Part shown: piece after piece, positions 16,222 to 25,206 of the stretch
Numbering within the stretch: position 1 is the stretch's first letter
Layout: each line of letters opens with the position of its first letter
NCBI GenBank assembly: GCA_903842235.1
Contig: CAIMLG010000099.1
Location: 1-56,608, forward strand
Source: an uncultured Verrucomicrobia subdivision 3 bacterium
GTDB taxonomy: Bacteria; Verrucomicrobiota; Verrucomicrobiia; Limisphaerales; UBA11358
Direction: 5' to 3'
Length of the DNA: 56,608 nt
Made by a program: the position numbers and the translations under genes
Notes under the pieces: generated by a model
Database searches by the model: none
Told to the model about the DNA's origin: nothing
What the model saw: only the letters and a program-made list of their open reading frames with translations

Positions 16222-19146
16222 ATGACCAAAGCCGCCTTATTTACCATCGGCCTCGCCGCCCTGCTGAGTTTCCCTGTCGTTGTGCCGGCGCAGGATAATT
16301 CCACCGCGATCGCGGTGGATGAAGCCGTCTTGCGCCAGGCCAAAACCATCGTGCTGCGCCAGAAACTTTCCGAAGCCCGGGCGACTGCGCAGCGGGATGA
16401 GGTGGCCGCGGCCGCCAAGTTATATCAGGAATCCTGCGCCCTGGCCCAGCAGATCGGCTCGGGCGTGGATGCGGAAACCGCGCAGGCGGTGGCCGGGCTG
16501 TCAGCCACGCGGCTGGCCCTGGCGCGCGATGCCCAAAGCCGGGGCGATTTGCGCGAGGCCGATGTCCAGGTGCAGCAGGTTGTGAAATTGGGCCAGGCTT
16601 TCAAAGTGCCGCCGGATCTCACCGAGGCGCTCGCTTTCAAAAAACAAAACGATGAAATGCTGGCCGCCAGCCAGGGGTTGCGGCCGAGCGAGGCGGTGCT
16701 GGATCAGCGGGCGGGCATCACCGCGAAAAAAGTGGAGGCGGCCACGCTGGTGCAGGACGGCAAGCTGTTTTACGAAATGGGCAAATTGCCGGAGGCGGAA
16801 GCGAAACTTCGCGAAGCCCTGCGCGTGGATCCGGATAATTCCGCCGCCTACTATTATCTGAATACCATTAAACAATCGGAAATCGCCCGGAGTTTCTCCC
16901 AGCACAGTCTGGATACCCAGACCCGCATGGAGCAGGTCGAGAAGCAGTGGGTGTTGCCCACGCAGAAAGTAACGGATCCCAATCGTCCTAATTCGTATGC
17001 CACCAATACGCTCATTTATACCGGCCCCGGCCGGCAGGCCATCATGGCCAAGTTGGATCGCTTCCGGATGGACTTTAGCACGCCCGAAAACGGCATGCCC
17101 TTGAGCGAAGTGCAGCGCATCCTGAATGAGACGTGCAAGCGCCTGGATTTGCCCGATCACAAGGGCATCAATTTTTTAATCAATCCCAACGCGGACAAGT
17201 CCGGTCAGCCGGTGGCGTCGGATGCCCAGGGGCGCGGGAATGCCGCGGGGGCGTTTGCCAATCGCGGTCCGGCCGCCCCGCAGTTTGACCCCGCCACCGG
17301 TTTGCCGATGGCGACGCCGGGCGCGGGTCCGGCGGAGGGCGGGGAGACCGTTGAGGTGGGTTCTTACATGATCAAAATCCCCAACCTGACGGATGTGCGC
17401 TTGGCGGATGTGCTGGAAGCCATTGTTTTGGTTTCCGACCACCCGCTGAAGTTTTCCATTCAGGATTTTGCCGTGGTCTTTCAGGCCAAAGGCCCCGAGC
17501 AGGTGGTGTTGTCCATCCGGGAATTTAAGGTGGACCCCAATACTTTTTATTCCGGTCTGTCGAGTGTGACCTCCCAAAGCTTTGGCACGAGCGGGGGGAA
17601 CAATAATAGCTCCGGCGGGAACGGCGGCAATGGTAGCGGGGGTAATAGCAGCCGGAATAATAATAGCGGCGGCAATAACGGCGGCAATAATAACAACAAT
17701 AATGGCGGCAACAATAGCGGCGGCGGGGTCGTTGGTATTGTGGATCCGTTTGGCGGCGGCGGCGGCGGTCGGGGGGGGCGTAACAACAACAACAATAACA
17801 ATAATAACGCCGGCAATAATAATCAGCGCGGCAATGCGAATGGCAACAGCCAGAATGGGGGCGGTGGGGGCTTGCAATTCGTTACGCAGGTGAGCGATGC
17901 GCAGACGCCCAGTGAGTCGGCCATTGCGTTCTTTGGCGCGTTGGGGGTGAATCTGCAGCAGCCCGCCGGCAAAGCGGTGTTTTTTAATGATAAGGCCGGC
18001 ATTCTGCTCGTCCGGGCGACCGAGCAGGATTTGGATATCATTGAGCGGGCCATCCAAACGATGAATCAGGTGTCGCCGCAAGTTCACATCAAAGCGCGCT
18101 TTATTGAAGTGCAGCAGACCGATAGCAAGGCGATCGGCTTTGATTGGTCGGTCGGGCAATTTAATGTGGGCCGGCAGATGTCGGGCACGGCCGGCACCGA
18201 TCCCTCCGCCACGGTGGCGCCTTCCGTGGCTAATCCTGCGGGCGTGTTTCCCGGTTTGGCGGGTCCGGCCGTCTCGCCCAATGCGACCACGGATCAGCTG
18301 CTCACCGGTGGCTTGCGCAATTCCGGCCCGGTGATCGGCACCCTGACCGGCATTCTGACCGACCCCAACTTCCGGGTTGCCCTGCATATGTTGGAACAGC
18401 GTGGCGGCTTTGAAAATCTGGCGGAACCGGAAGCCACCACCACCAGCGGGCGTCAGGTCCAGATGAAGGCTACGCAAACCACCTCCATCATCACGGACTT
18501 TCAGTTCGACAATGGTTCGAGTGCCAATAATGTGAATGCCGGTAACGGCAACGGCAATGGCAACGGCAACGGGGCTGGCGGGAATGTGATTAATCAGGCC
18601 GGCGTGGCGGCCATCATTCCTAATACCGAATCGGTGGAAACGGGGCCGGTCTTGGATGTGGTGCCTTATGTTTTATCCGACGGCTACACCATTAACATGG
18701 CTTTGATCCCTTCGTTGACCGAGTTTGATGGCTATGATGCCGTGCCGTCGATTCCGGGTTACAATCCGGGCACCACCATTGGCAACTTAAACGGCACCAC
18801 CCTGCCGGTGGTGCTCCCCAAATTCACCGTTCGCCAGGTGGTGACCACCGTGAATGTCTGGGACAATCAGACCGTGGTGCTCGGCGGGTTGATCTCCTCG
18901 CAAATCTCCACCACCAAGGACAAGGTTCCGGTGATCGGCGATCTGCCTTTGTTGGGCCGGTTATTCCAGAGTCAGAGCAAGACCGCCCTCAAGAAGAACC
19001 TCATGATTTTTGTGACGGCGACGGTGTTGGACCCGGCGGGCAATCGTGTGCATTCGGATGATGATCTGCCCTTTGCGCAGACGAAGGTTCCGGTGCAGGC
19101 GGAGGGTGCGGGGCAATTTGTCCCCCTGCCGGCCACGAATCCGTGA
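16222..19146 (+). CDS. Type II/IV pilus secretin, GspD/PilQ family (Amuc_1098-like)
   Basis: A 974 residue outer-membrane secretin. It has a signal peptide (ALFTIGLAALLSFPVVVPAQ), TPR-like helices including GKLFYEMGKLPEAEAKLREAL (~residues 179-200), an N-domain region, and a striking Gly/Asn-only linker at ~458-549. The secretin pore domain follows: KARFIEVQQTDSKAIGFDWSV, then EPEATTTSGRQVQM, VLDVVPYVLSDGYTINMALIP, and the hallmark VVLGGLISSQISTTKDKVPVIGDLPLLGRLF with LMIFVTATV at the end. The TPR-containing front part replaces the AMIN domain of proteobacterial PilQ. It assembles the outer-membrane channel of the pilus or secretion machine encoded upstream. Its stop overlaps the next gene by four bases. 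Confidence 0.92.
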   Translation: MTKAALFTIGLAALLSFPVVVPAQDNSTAIAVDEAVLRQAKTIVLRQKLSEARATAQRDEVAAAAKLYQESCALAQQIGSGVDAETAQAVAGLSATRLALARDAQSRGDLREADVQVQQVVKLGQAFKVPPDLTEALAFKKQNDEMLAASQGLRPSEAVLDQRAGITAKKVEAATLVQDGKLFYEMGKLPEAEAKLREALRVDPDNSAAYYYLNTIKQSEIARSFSQHSLDTQTRMEQVEKQWVLPTQKVTDPNRPNSYATNTLIYTGPGRQAIMAKLDRFRMDFSTPENGMPLSEVQRILNETCKRLDLPDHKGINFLINPNADKSGQPVASDAQGRGNAAGAFANRGPAAPQFDPATGLPMATPGAGPAEGGETVEVGSYMIKIPNLTDVRLADVLEAIVLVSDHPLKFSIQDFAVVFQAKGPEQVVLSIREFKVDPNTFYSGLSSVTSQSFGTSGGNNNSSGGNGGNGSGGNSSRNNNSGGNNGGNNNNNNGGNNSGGGVVGIVDPFGGGGGGRGGRNNNNNNNNNAGNNNQRGNANGNSQNGGGGGLQFVTQVSDAQTPSESAIAFFGALGVNLQQPAGKAVFFNDKAGILLVRATEQDLDIIERAIQTMNQVSPQVHIKARFIEVQQTDSKAIGFDWSVGQFNVGRQMSGTAGTDPSATVAPSVANPAGVFPGLAGPAVSPNATTDQLLTGGLRNSGPVIGTLTGILTDPNFRVALHMLEQRGGFENLAEPEATTTSGRQVQMKATQTTSIITDFQFDNGSSANNVNAGNGNGNGNGNGAGGNVINQAGVAAIIPNTESVETGPVLDVVPYVLSDGYTINMALIPSLTEFDGYDAVPSIPGYNPGTTIGNLNGTTLPVVLPKFTVRQVVTTVNVWDNQTVVLGGLISSQISTTKDKVPVIGDLPLLGRLFQSQSKTALKKNLMIFVTATVLDPAGNRVHSDDDLPFAQTKVPVQAEGAGQFVPLPATNP

Positions 19147-20024
19147 GCCGGTTGCTGATTGTTGACGGGCACGCCTACGCGTATCGGGCGTTTCACGCCA
19201 TTCGCGAGTTGCGCGGGCCGGCGGGTCGGCCGACGAATGCCATTTATGGCTTCGTCAAGATGCTGGAAAAAATGCGCTCGGCTTTGGCGCCGACGCATTT
19301 GATTGTTGTCTGGGATGGCGGTTTGGATGCCCGGCGGTTGGCGGAACTGCCGGATTATAAGGCGCAGCGGCCGCCCATGCCGGATGCTTTGCGGCCGCAG
19401 CTGGATGAAATGGCGGGTTATCTGGCCGCCGCGGGGCTGGCCAGTTATTGCGGTGAGGGGATTGAGGCGGATGATTACATCGCCTGTCTGGCGCGGGCGG
19501 CGGCGGCGGCGGGTTGGCCGGTGGTCATCGCCAGTGCCGACAAGGATTTTATGCAGTTGGTTTCGGGCCGGATTGGCTTATTGAATCCGAACGATAAGTC
19601 CGGGGCGATCTGGACGCGGGAGCAGGTGGTGGCCAAAACCGGAATCGAGCCGGAGCAGGTGGCGGACTGGCTGGCGCTGATGGGCGACGCGGTGGATAAT
19701 ATTCCCGGCGTGCCCGGGGTCGGGCCCAAAACCGCGGCGGAGTTGTTGCGGCAATTTGGCACGGTGCCGGAATTGTTAAACCGGTTGGCCGCGGTAAACT
19801 CCGGTAAAATTCGGTCAAGTTTGTCGGCGTCGGGGTCCCTCCTGCGCCGCAATTTGGAATTGGTGCGGTTGCGGGATGTGCCGTGTGAATTTTCACCGGA
19901 CCGACTGGCGGTGCGCCCGGCGGATCGCGAAAAACTGCGCGGTCTGTTTCAGTGCTGGGGTTTTAATAAAATGATGGCCGGTCTGGATTCGCCCCTGGCG
20001 GAACGGCAGGCTGAGTTGATTTGA
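19143..20024 (+). CDS. Stand-alone 5'-3' exonuclease (flap nuclease, DNA polymerase I N-domain type)
   Basis: A 293 residue nuclease of the PIN/FEN class. It keeps the metal-site motifs LLIVDGHAYAYRAFHAI, FVVWDGG-like IVVWDGG, EGIEADDYIA, ASADKDFMQLV and GDAVDNIPGVPGVGPKTA, the last being the helix-hairpin-helix that binds DNA. The length equals the exonuclease domain alone, with no polymerase. Such proteins remove RNA primers and flaps. The GTG start overlaps the secretin stop (GTGA), so it is translationally coupled to the pilus operon, an odd place for a replication-type nuclease. A link to DNA handling by the pilus is possible but unproven. Confidence 0.88.
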   Translation: MSRLLIVDGHAYAYRAFHAIRELRGPAGRPTNAIYGFVKMLEKMRSALAPTHLIVVWDGGLDARRLAELPDYKAQRPPMPDALRPQLDEMAGYLAAAGLASYCGEGIEADDYIACLARAAAAAGWPVVIASADKDFMQLVSGRIGLLNPNDKSGAIWTREQVVAKTGIEPEQVADWLALMGDAVDNIPGVPGVGPKTAAELLRQFGTVPELLNRLAAVNSGKIRSSLSASGSLLRRNLELVRLRDVPCEFSPDRLAVRPADREKLRGLFQCWGFNKMMAGLDSPLAERQAELI

Positions 20025-20100
20025 CCATGAATTTGCCAAGCTGGATGAACAAGCAACTGGCTGACGCAGGCGACTGCGCAGCGGCCACGGCCGGAATATT

Positions 20101-20129
20101 TAGACAATTCCGCCGGCCTGATCTATTTT
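20101..20129 (+). promoter_or_regulatory. Predicted promoter for the secreted-protein genes
   Basis: TAGACA at 20101-20106, a 17 base spacer, and TATTTT at 20124-20129. Transcription would begin near 20136, eight bases before ATG 20144, giving a nearly leaderless message like that predicted for the GntR gene. Similarity to the consensus is moderate. Confidence 0.4.
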
Positions 20130-20143
20130 ACCCCTGTCGTTCC

Positions 20144-22111
20144 ATGAAGTCATTTTCCACGCGTGCCTCCAACCTGATGGGCTCCCTTTGCTGGGGGCTG
20201 CTGCTCATTTCCAGCTTTGCCTCTCCGGTTTCGGCCCAGCCGGCCACCAACTATGTCGCCAGCGGCGTGGAATCCGCCGTGGTCGGTTCCCTGCCGGCCG
20301 ACCAGATGTTTCCGGATGCGGCCCTTTCCCCCGGCGGTGGCTTTGTGGTCTGGCAGGATCCGATTACCGACGGGAATGGCTGGGGCATCAGTGCGCGCCG
20401 GCTCAACAGCATTTACGGCGCGTTCCGGGTCAATGCCGTGGGCGCGGGCAGCCAGGAAAACCCGCGCGTGGCGCTGTTGAAAAATGGCGGGGCCGTGTTC
20501 GTCTGGCAGGGCGGGATTCCGGGTTTGGATCAGCATATTTACGCCCGGTTTTTAACGCCCACCAACACCTTTCTGGGCCCCAACGACCTTCGGGTCAACA
20601 CCTATCCGAATCATTTCCAGATCAACCCCGCCGTGGCGGTGCTCAATAACAGCAATGTGGTGGTGGTTTGGGCCAGTTACAATCAGGCCGGTTCCAATTC
20701 CCTGCAGGATGTTTACGGGCAGATCCTCTCGCCGGCGGGACAAAAGCTCGGTGGGGAGTTTTTGGTGAATCAAACCATTGCCTTCAATCAGCGCAACCCG
20801 GCGGTCACCGCGTTGGCGACCGGTGGGTTTGCCGTGGCTTGGGTTTCCGAGCAGCAGCGACAATCCGTTGTCCCCGGAACCAATGGGGCGGTGAACAGCG
20901 GCATTACTCCGCCCAGTGCGAGTGTGGACATCTGCGCGCGGTTGTTTGACAACGGCGGCGCGGCGCTGGGCAATGAATTTTTGGTCAACGCGGACCTGAA
21001 TCCCTGCGCCAATCCGGCGATCGCGGCCGCCACCGACGGCCGCTATTTGATCGTTTGGATGGCCAAAGACCTCGCCGCCGCCACCAACAGTTTGGATATC
21101 TATGGGCGCGCCTTCCTCGGGAATGTGGGCGGGGCGGTCTTGGGCGTTAATTCGCAGCGGTATGGCGATCAGTATCTGCCCCGCGTCAATGCGTTGGGGT
21201 TGGATTATCTCGTCACCTGGACCAGTCTGGGACAGGACGGGGACAGCGAGGGCATTTTTGGCCAGTTTCTGCACAGCAATGGTTCGCTTTCGGGCGGCGA
21301 GTTTCGGGTGAACACCACCACCGTGAGCGTGCAAAAACAGCCGGCGGTGGCCTCGGATGGGGTCGGTCAGTTTATGGTGGTCTGGTCGGGCTATACCGGT
21401 TATCCCAATACCTTCGATTTGTTTGCCCAGCGTTACCAGAACACCTTGGTCACCAATTTGCCGGTCCTGAGCGCGCCGTTTGTCTGGGCCCCGTTCGAAC
21501 TCGATGCCGAGGGCTATTACCTGCCGCAATTGATCGTGACCTGGGCTTCGCAGGAGTCTGTGCCGGTCGCGAAATATCAGGTGTTCGTGGATGGCTTGAC
21601 CAATACCCCGGCGGCGGAGGTCACCAGCAATCAGTGGGTCATGACGGCCTTGGCCGGCAGCACGCATGCGTTCCAAGTCGGTTATGTCACCCCTTCCGGG
21701 GCGGCCTCGCCCCTTTCGCTGGCCACCAGTGCTAAGACTTGGGGGGGCGATGATTGGTTTGGCATTCCCGCCGAGTGGGTGAAAAAATATTACGGCACCA
21801 AATATTCCAACTGGCCCGCCAATGTGGATGCGCCGCTGGTCCCCGGCGGCCCGAGCTTGGGGCAGGTCTTTTTGAGCGGTGGCAACCCGACGAACGCCGC
21901 CACCTGGCTGCGCTCCCAGTTGGTCAAAACCCCGGCGGGCCTGATTCTGAGCTGGAATAGCCAGCCCGGGGCCACCTATCAGGTGCAGGTTTCCACCAAC
22001 CTGGGTTCCTGGGTGAATTTCGGTCTGCCGCTGTTTGCGGCGGGTCTCACGGATCAAAGCTATGTCGGTGGCAGCCAGGCGGCTTACTACCGCGTGCTGC
22101 TCTTGCGTTAA
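20144..22111 (+). CDS. Secreted protein with seven propeller-like repeats
   Basis: A 655 residue exported protein. The signal peptide is residues 1-30 (SLCWGLLLISSFASPVSAQ). Seven repeats with a VVW-type strand follow: GGFVVWQDP, GGAVFVWQGG, NVVVVWASYN, GGFAVAWVSEQ, RYLIVWMAKD, DYLVTWTSLGQDG and GQFMVVWSGYT, about 50-60 residues apart, which suggests a seven-bladed beta-propeller. Next comes a fibronectin-like segment (VAKYQVFVDGLT...AFQVGYVTPSG), a DDWFGIPAEWVKKYYG segment common in secreted Verrucomicrobia proteins, and a tail YQVQVSTNLGSWVNFG. ATG 20144 is chosen for the signal peptide; the frame is open to 20021. Function unknown; binding or adhesion is likely. Confidence 0.72.
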   Translation: MKSFSTRASNLMGSLCWGLLLISSFASPVSAQPATNYVASGVESAVVGSLPADQMFPDAALSPGGGFVVWQDPITDGNGWGISARRLNSIYGAFRVNAVGAGSQENPRVALLKNGGAVFVWQGGIPGLDQHIYARFLTPTNTFLGPNDLRVNTYPNHFQINPAVAVLNNSNVVVVWASYNQAGSNSLQDVYGQILSPAGQKLGGEFLVNQTIAFNQRNPAVTALATGGFAVAWVSEQQRQSVVPGTNGAVNSGITPPSASVDICARLFDNGGAALGNEFLVNADLNPCANPAIAAATDGRYLIVWMAKDLAAATNSLDIYGRAFLGNVGGAVLGVNSQRYGDQYLPRVNALGLDYLVTWTSLGQDGDSEGIFGQFLHSNGSLSGGEFRVNTTTVSVQKQPAVASDGVGQFMVVWSGYTGYPNTFDLFAQRYQNTLVTNLPVLSAPFVWAPFELDAEGYYLPQLIVTWASQESVPVAKYQVFVDGLTNTPAAEVTSNQWVMTALAGSTHAFQVGYVTPSGAASPLSLATSAKTWGGDDWFGIPAEWVKKYYGTKYSNWPANVDAPLVPGGPSLGQVFLSGGNPTNAATWLRSQLVKTPAGLILSWNSQPGATYQVQVSTNLGSWVNFGLPLFAAGLTDQSYVGGSQAAYYRVLLLR

Positions 22112-22121
22112 TCAAATTTGT

Positions 22122-25100
22122 ATGCGGAAACTGATTCAACATATTTTTCAGGCTGGCGTTTTGCTGGCGGCCCTCCCGTCCGCTTGGGGATTTTCCCTGA
22201 GCGGCCCCATCGGCAACAACGGGGACGCTTGGCAAATCATCGACATTGGTTATGGGTATCATGATAGTGTGGCGCCCAAGGACTACCGGGAAGGTTACCG
22301 GCCCGTGGTGCCCGTGATGTATTACGCCGCCGATGGCTTGTTTAGCAGCACCTATGGTTCTGCGGCCTTGACGAATATTGATGCGGCGTTCGCGGTCATG
22401 AATGGGGTGATGTGTGGCCAGACCAACACCCCGATTTTCCTGTTCAACTCCACCAATGGGGTTACGCTGGGCACCAGTTGGCTGACGGGCGGCGCGCCCG
22501 TCAGTTTAAATGCCGCGAATACCCTGGACAATTACAGTGCTGACGTGTCGGAGTTTTCCTTGGAGGTGCTGCAAATCAATCACACCGCTGAAACCTTGGG
22601 CTTGTTGGATTTGAAATCGATGATCCTGCACAATGCGGTGTTGGAACTCGGATTGGCGGATCCGGCTAGCTATGTGTGGACGTTGCATGACCGTTTGCCA
22701 GGTGCGAACCCGGCTGGAGTCGATCAATGCCCCTTACTTTATAAATATCTGGTGGTGATGCGGAATTTTGACGTGAATCCCAATCAAAATTTTCCCTATT
22801 CCCCTTACATTAACGGTGCGCTCTTTAATTTTACTATTACTGAATACTGCGGGGCCCATCCGTTCGGTATACCCTATAACGCTATTACCGTGCCCTACGC
22901 GGCGGATTATCTGGGTAGTTATTCCTCCGTCGCCAGCGGTGGGTTGGGTTATGGTGCGGCGACGGGGGTGGCGGAGGGGGCGGGTATTTTCTACACCGGG
23001 CTTTCCCGGGATGATGTCGCTGGTTTGAAGTTTTTGCTGAGTTCCAACACCATTAATTGGGAGGATCCGGCGCCTTCGGGCGGGGTGCTCCTCACCACCA
23101 ATCTTCAGGAGGCGCAACAGTTGACCACCCTGTCTCTCGGGGCGTTGCTTTCCCAATCCGGCACCACCACGTCTCCGTCCACCCTGCTGACCAATTATCC
23201 CGGTCTGAGTTTCTTGTCCATTATTACCAACATCGGCTTGCAGATCACCACCACCCCCGTCGTTTATTTCACCAATCAGTCGGTGCCGCCGGTCTTCAGC
23301 AACAATGTCGTGGCCGCGCTGACCAACGGCGGCCTGTATTTTACCAATCAGCCGGGGCCCACCATTATCAATTACGACGCGTCCGCCCCCGAAAATGACG
23401 TGCTCATGTCCACGCTGGATTTGGGAACTTTTTCGGATCGGCTGACCAATGATCCCACGACGCTGAAGGCGCTTTATCCTGCCTTGTCAATTATCAAAAC
23501 CAATTTCAGCTACGATTTTGGCGGGGTGACGAATTACGTTTTCTATCTGACCAACTATACCTGGTATGGGCCGGTCTTCGCCGTCAAAGCGCCGGTATCC
23601 ACCAATTATTTCTTTATCACCAACTGGCACTACACTTTTGGAAATATCTACACCAACCACTATTCCACCTCGCGCGCGGTGATCGTGCAAAGTGTGTGGA
23701 CCACCAATTATGCCTGGTATGCGCCCTTTTTCAGCCTGACCAATTACAACTTGATTTACACCAATAAAGTGGCGGGGGATTTCTTTCTCATTCCCACCAA
23801 TTGGTGCGGTTTCCAGGTGGTCGCCACCCGGCCGCTGGACAACCCCCCTTATTTGTATGGGTCCTCGAATACCATCATTTACAATGGGATTACCACGAAC
23901 GGTGTGCCGACGGGCACCAACAATCCGGCCGGCGGAAGTGCCTATGGCCTGACGCAGACGTTCTATAATCTGTATACCAACTACAATTACATTCTCCGTC
24001 CCGGCATTTGCGAGCCGGTCGTGGTGTTTGCCACCAATTACGCCACCAATATTCTGACGACCTACCAATATTATTTCGGCGGCCTCGTCACCAATAATTA
24101 TTATACCAATACGACGGTCGTGATCATTACCACCAACGTTTCGCCGGTCTTTGGCGGGTCGCCGGATGGGTTGGTGACCAACAGTTCCATCGTCACCAAC
24201 ATCCTGAATGTGCCCTCCGGCGACTTCTTCCTCGTGCCGCCGGCTTGGTGTGGCTATTCAATCCTTTCCGTGTTGCAGACCAACACGGTTTACACCACCA
24301 ATGTGGTGACCGCCAACACCGTCCCCGGTGCGGGCAATATCGGTCAATTTTACACGCAGATCACCATTACCGCCTATACCAATGTGACCCTCTTGGTGCA
24401 GCCCTCCCTCTGTAGCAACGCCGTGCCCCAGCCAGCCTTGCGGCGGGGCCTCGGGCGGGTGCAGTTTATCCGCGCCAACTACGATTCGCTGCTCGGCCAG
24501 GCGTTTGTGCCCAAGACCAACAATTACACTATGGTGAAGATTGAGAACAGCCAGGAGGTGGTGGAATACTATCAGCGGGTGTCGGCGACTCCGGAATTCC
24601 TGTTTACCGCCGAGGATTTAACTGTTCCCGATGGTCAAAATGGCTATCCGTATGGCAAAAATTATACGGTATCGCAGCCCAGATTTGATGGCACTGCCAT
24701 CCGTGGTAATTGGGCCGGGCCCGGCACCATCACTCCGGGCGTAAGAATGGTCTTTAACAAGAATTTGTTGAGCCTGTATCTGAACGGCAGCCAAAGTGTC
24801 TATAACTACCCGACCAATAAGTTTTTAAATCAGGATACGCAGGTGAAAGTGCTGGCTTTTGGGCAGTTTGATGATTCCACCAATTATCCGGCGGTCTTCC
24901 CCGATGGCACCGCCAGTGCCAGCCTGTTGAACCTGATGCTCATTACCGTGACCCCGGCCACGGCCGTGGACGGCACCAATGGCGTGCCTTACAATGGCAC
25001 CGGGATAACTTTTACGGCCACCGGCGGTCAACCCCCCTATTTCTGGGCCAGTCCTTCCCAGGTGCCCGGCTTGAGCTTTAACCCGGCCACGGCCACGCTG

Positions 25101-25202
25101 TCGGGCACGCCGGTCGCCGCCGGGGTCTTCACCTTTACTGTGCAGTTGACCGACTCCGCCAACCAGGTGGTCAACCGGAATTACTCGATTACGATCCACT
25201 AA
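22122..25202 (+). CDS. Large secreted Asn/Thr/Tyr-rich protein with a C-terminal Ig-like domain
   Basis: A 1026 residue exported protein. It starts with a signal peptide (FQAGVLLAALPSAWG). The first ~330 residues form a globular domain (IIDIGYGYHDSVAPKDYREGY; ILHNAVLELGLADP) whose fold I do not recognise; it faintly recalls metzincin-type surface proteins but no HExxH is present. Residues ~350-800 are dominated by TNY/TNT strands with many aromatics. Inside this an internal duplication is clear: GDFFLIPTNWCGF at ~553 and GDFFLVPPAWCGY at ~701, 148 residues apart, each followed by a second Cys (GICEP, SLCSN). The end is a He_PIG-type Ig domain (ATGGQPPYFWASPSQVPGLS, ATLSGTPVAAG). ATG 22122 lies 10 bases after the previous stop. 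Function unknown, probably surface-exposed. Confidence 0.7.
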   Translation: MRKLIQHIFQAGVLLAALPSAWGFSLSGPIGNNGDAWQIIDIGYGYHDSVAPKDYREGYRPVVPVMYYAADGLFSSTYGSAALTNIDAAFAVMNGVMCGQTNTPIFLFNSTNGVTLGTSWLTGGAPVSLNAANTLDNYSADVSEFSLEVLQINHTAETLGLLDLKSMILHNAVLELGLADPASYVWTLHDRLPGANPAGVDQCPLLYKYLVVMRNFDVNPNQNFPYSPYINGALFNFTITEYCGAHPFGIPYNAITVPYAADYLGSYSSVASGGLGYGAATGVAEGAGIFYTGLSRDDVAGLKFLLSSNTINWEDPAPSGGVLLTTNLQEAQQLTTLSLGALLSQSGTTTSPSTLLTNYPGLSFLSIITNIGLQITTTPVVYFTNQSVPPVFSNNVVAALTNGGLYFTNQPGPTIINYDASAPENDVLMSTLDLGTFSDRLTNDPTTLKALYPALSIIKTNFSYDFGGVTNYVFYLTNYTWYGPVFAVKAPVSTNYFFITNWHYTFGNIYTNHYSTSRAVIVQSVWTTNYAWYAPFFSLTNYNLIYTNKVAGDFFLIPTNWCGFQVVATRPLDNPPYLYGSSNTIIYNGITTNGVPTGTNNPAGGSAYGLTQTFYNLYTNYNYILRPGICEPVVVFATNYATNILTTYQYYFGGLVTNNYYTNTTVVIITTNVSPVFGGSPDGLVTNSSIVTNILNVPSGDFFLVPPAWCGYSILSVLQTNTVYTTNVVTANTVPGAGNIGQFYTQITITAYTNVTLLVQPSLCSNAVPQPALRRGLGRVQFIRANYDSLLGQAFVPKTNNYTMVKIENSQEVVEYYQRVSATPEFLFTAEDLTVPDGQNGYPYGKNYTVSQPRFDGTAIRGNWAGPGTITPGVRMVFNKNLLSLYLNGSQSVYNYPTNKFLNQDTQVKVLAFGQFDDSTNYPAVFPDGTASASLLNLMLITVTPATAVDGTNGVPYNGTGITFTATGGQPPYFWASPSQVPGLSFNPATATLSGTPVAAGVFTFTVQLTDSANQVVNRNYSITIH

Positions 25203-25206
25203 GAAT

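Noticed and set aside
20021-20143. Upstream start for the 655 aa secreted protein
   Set aside because: It would bury the signal peptide 40 residues inside the protein.
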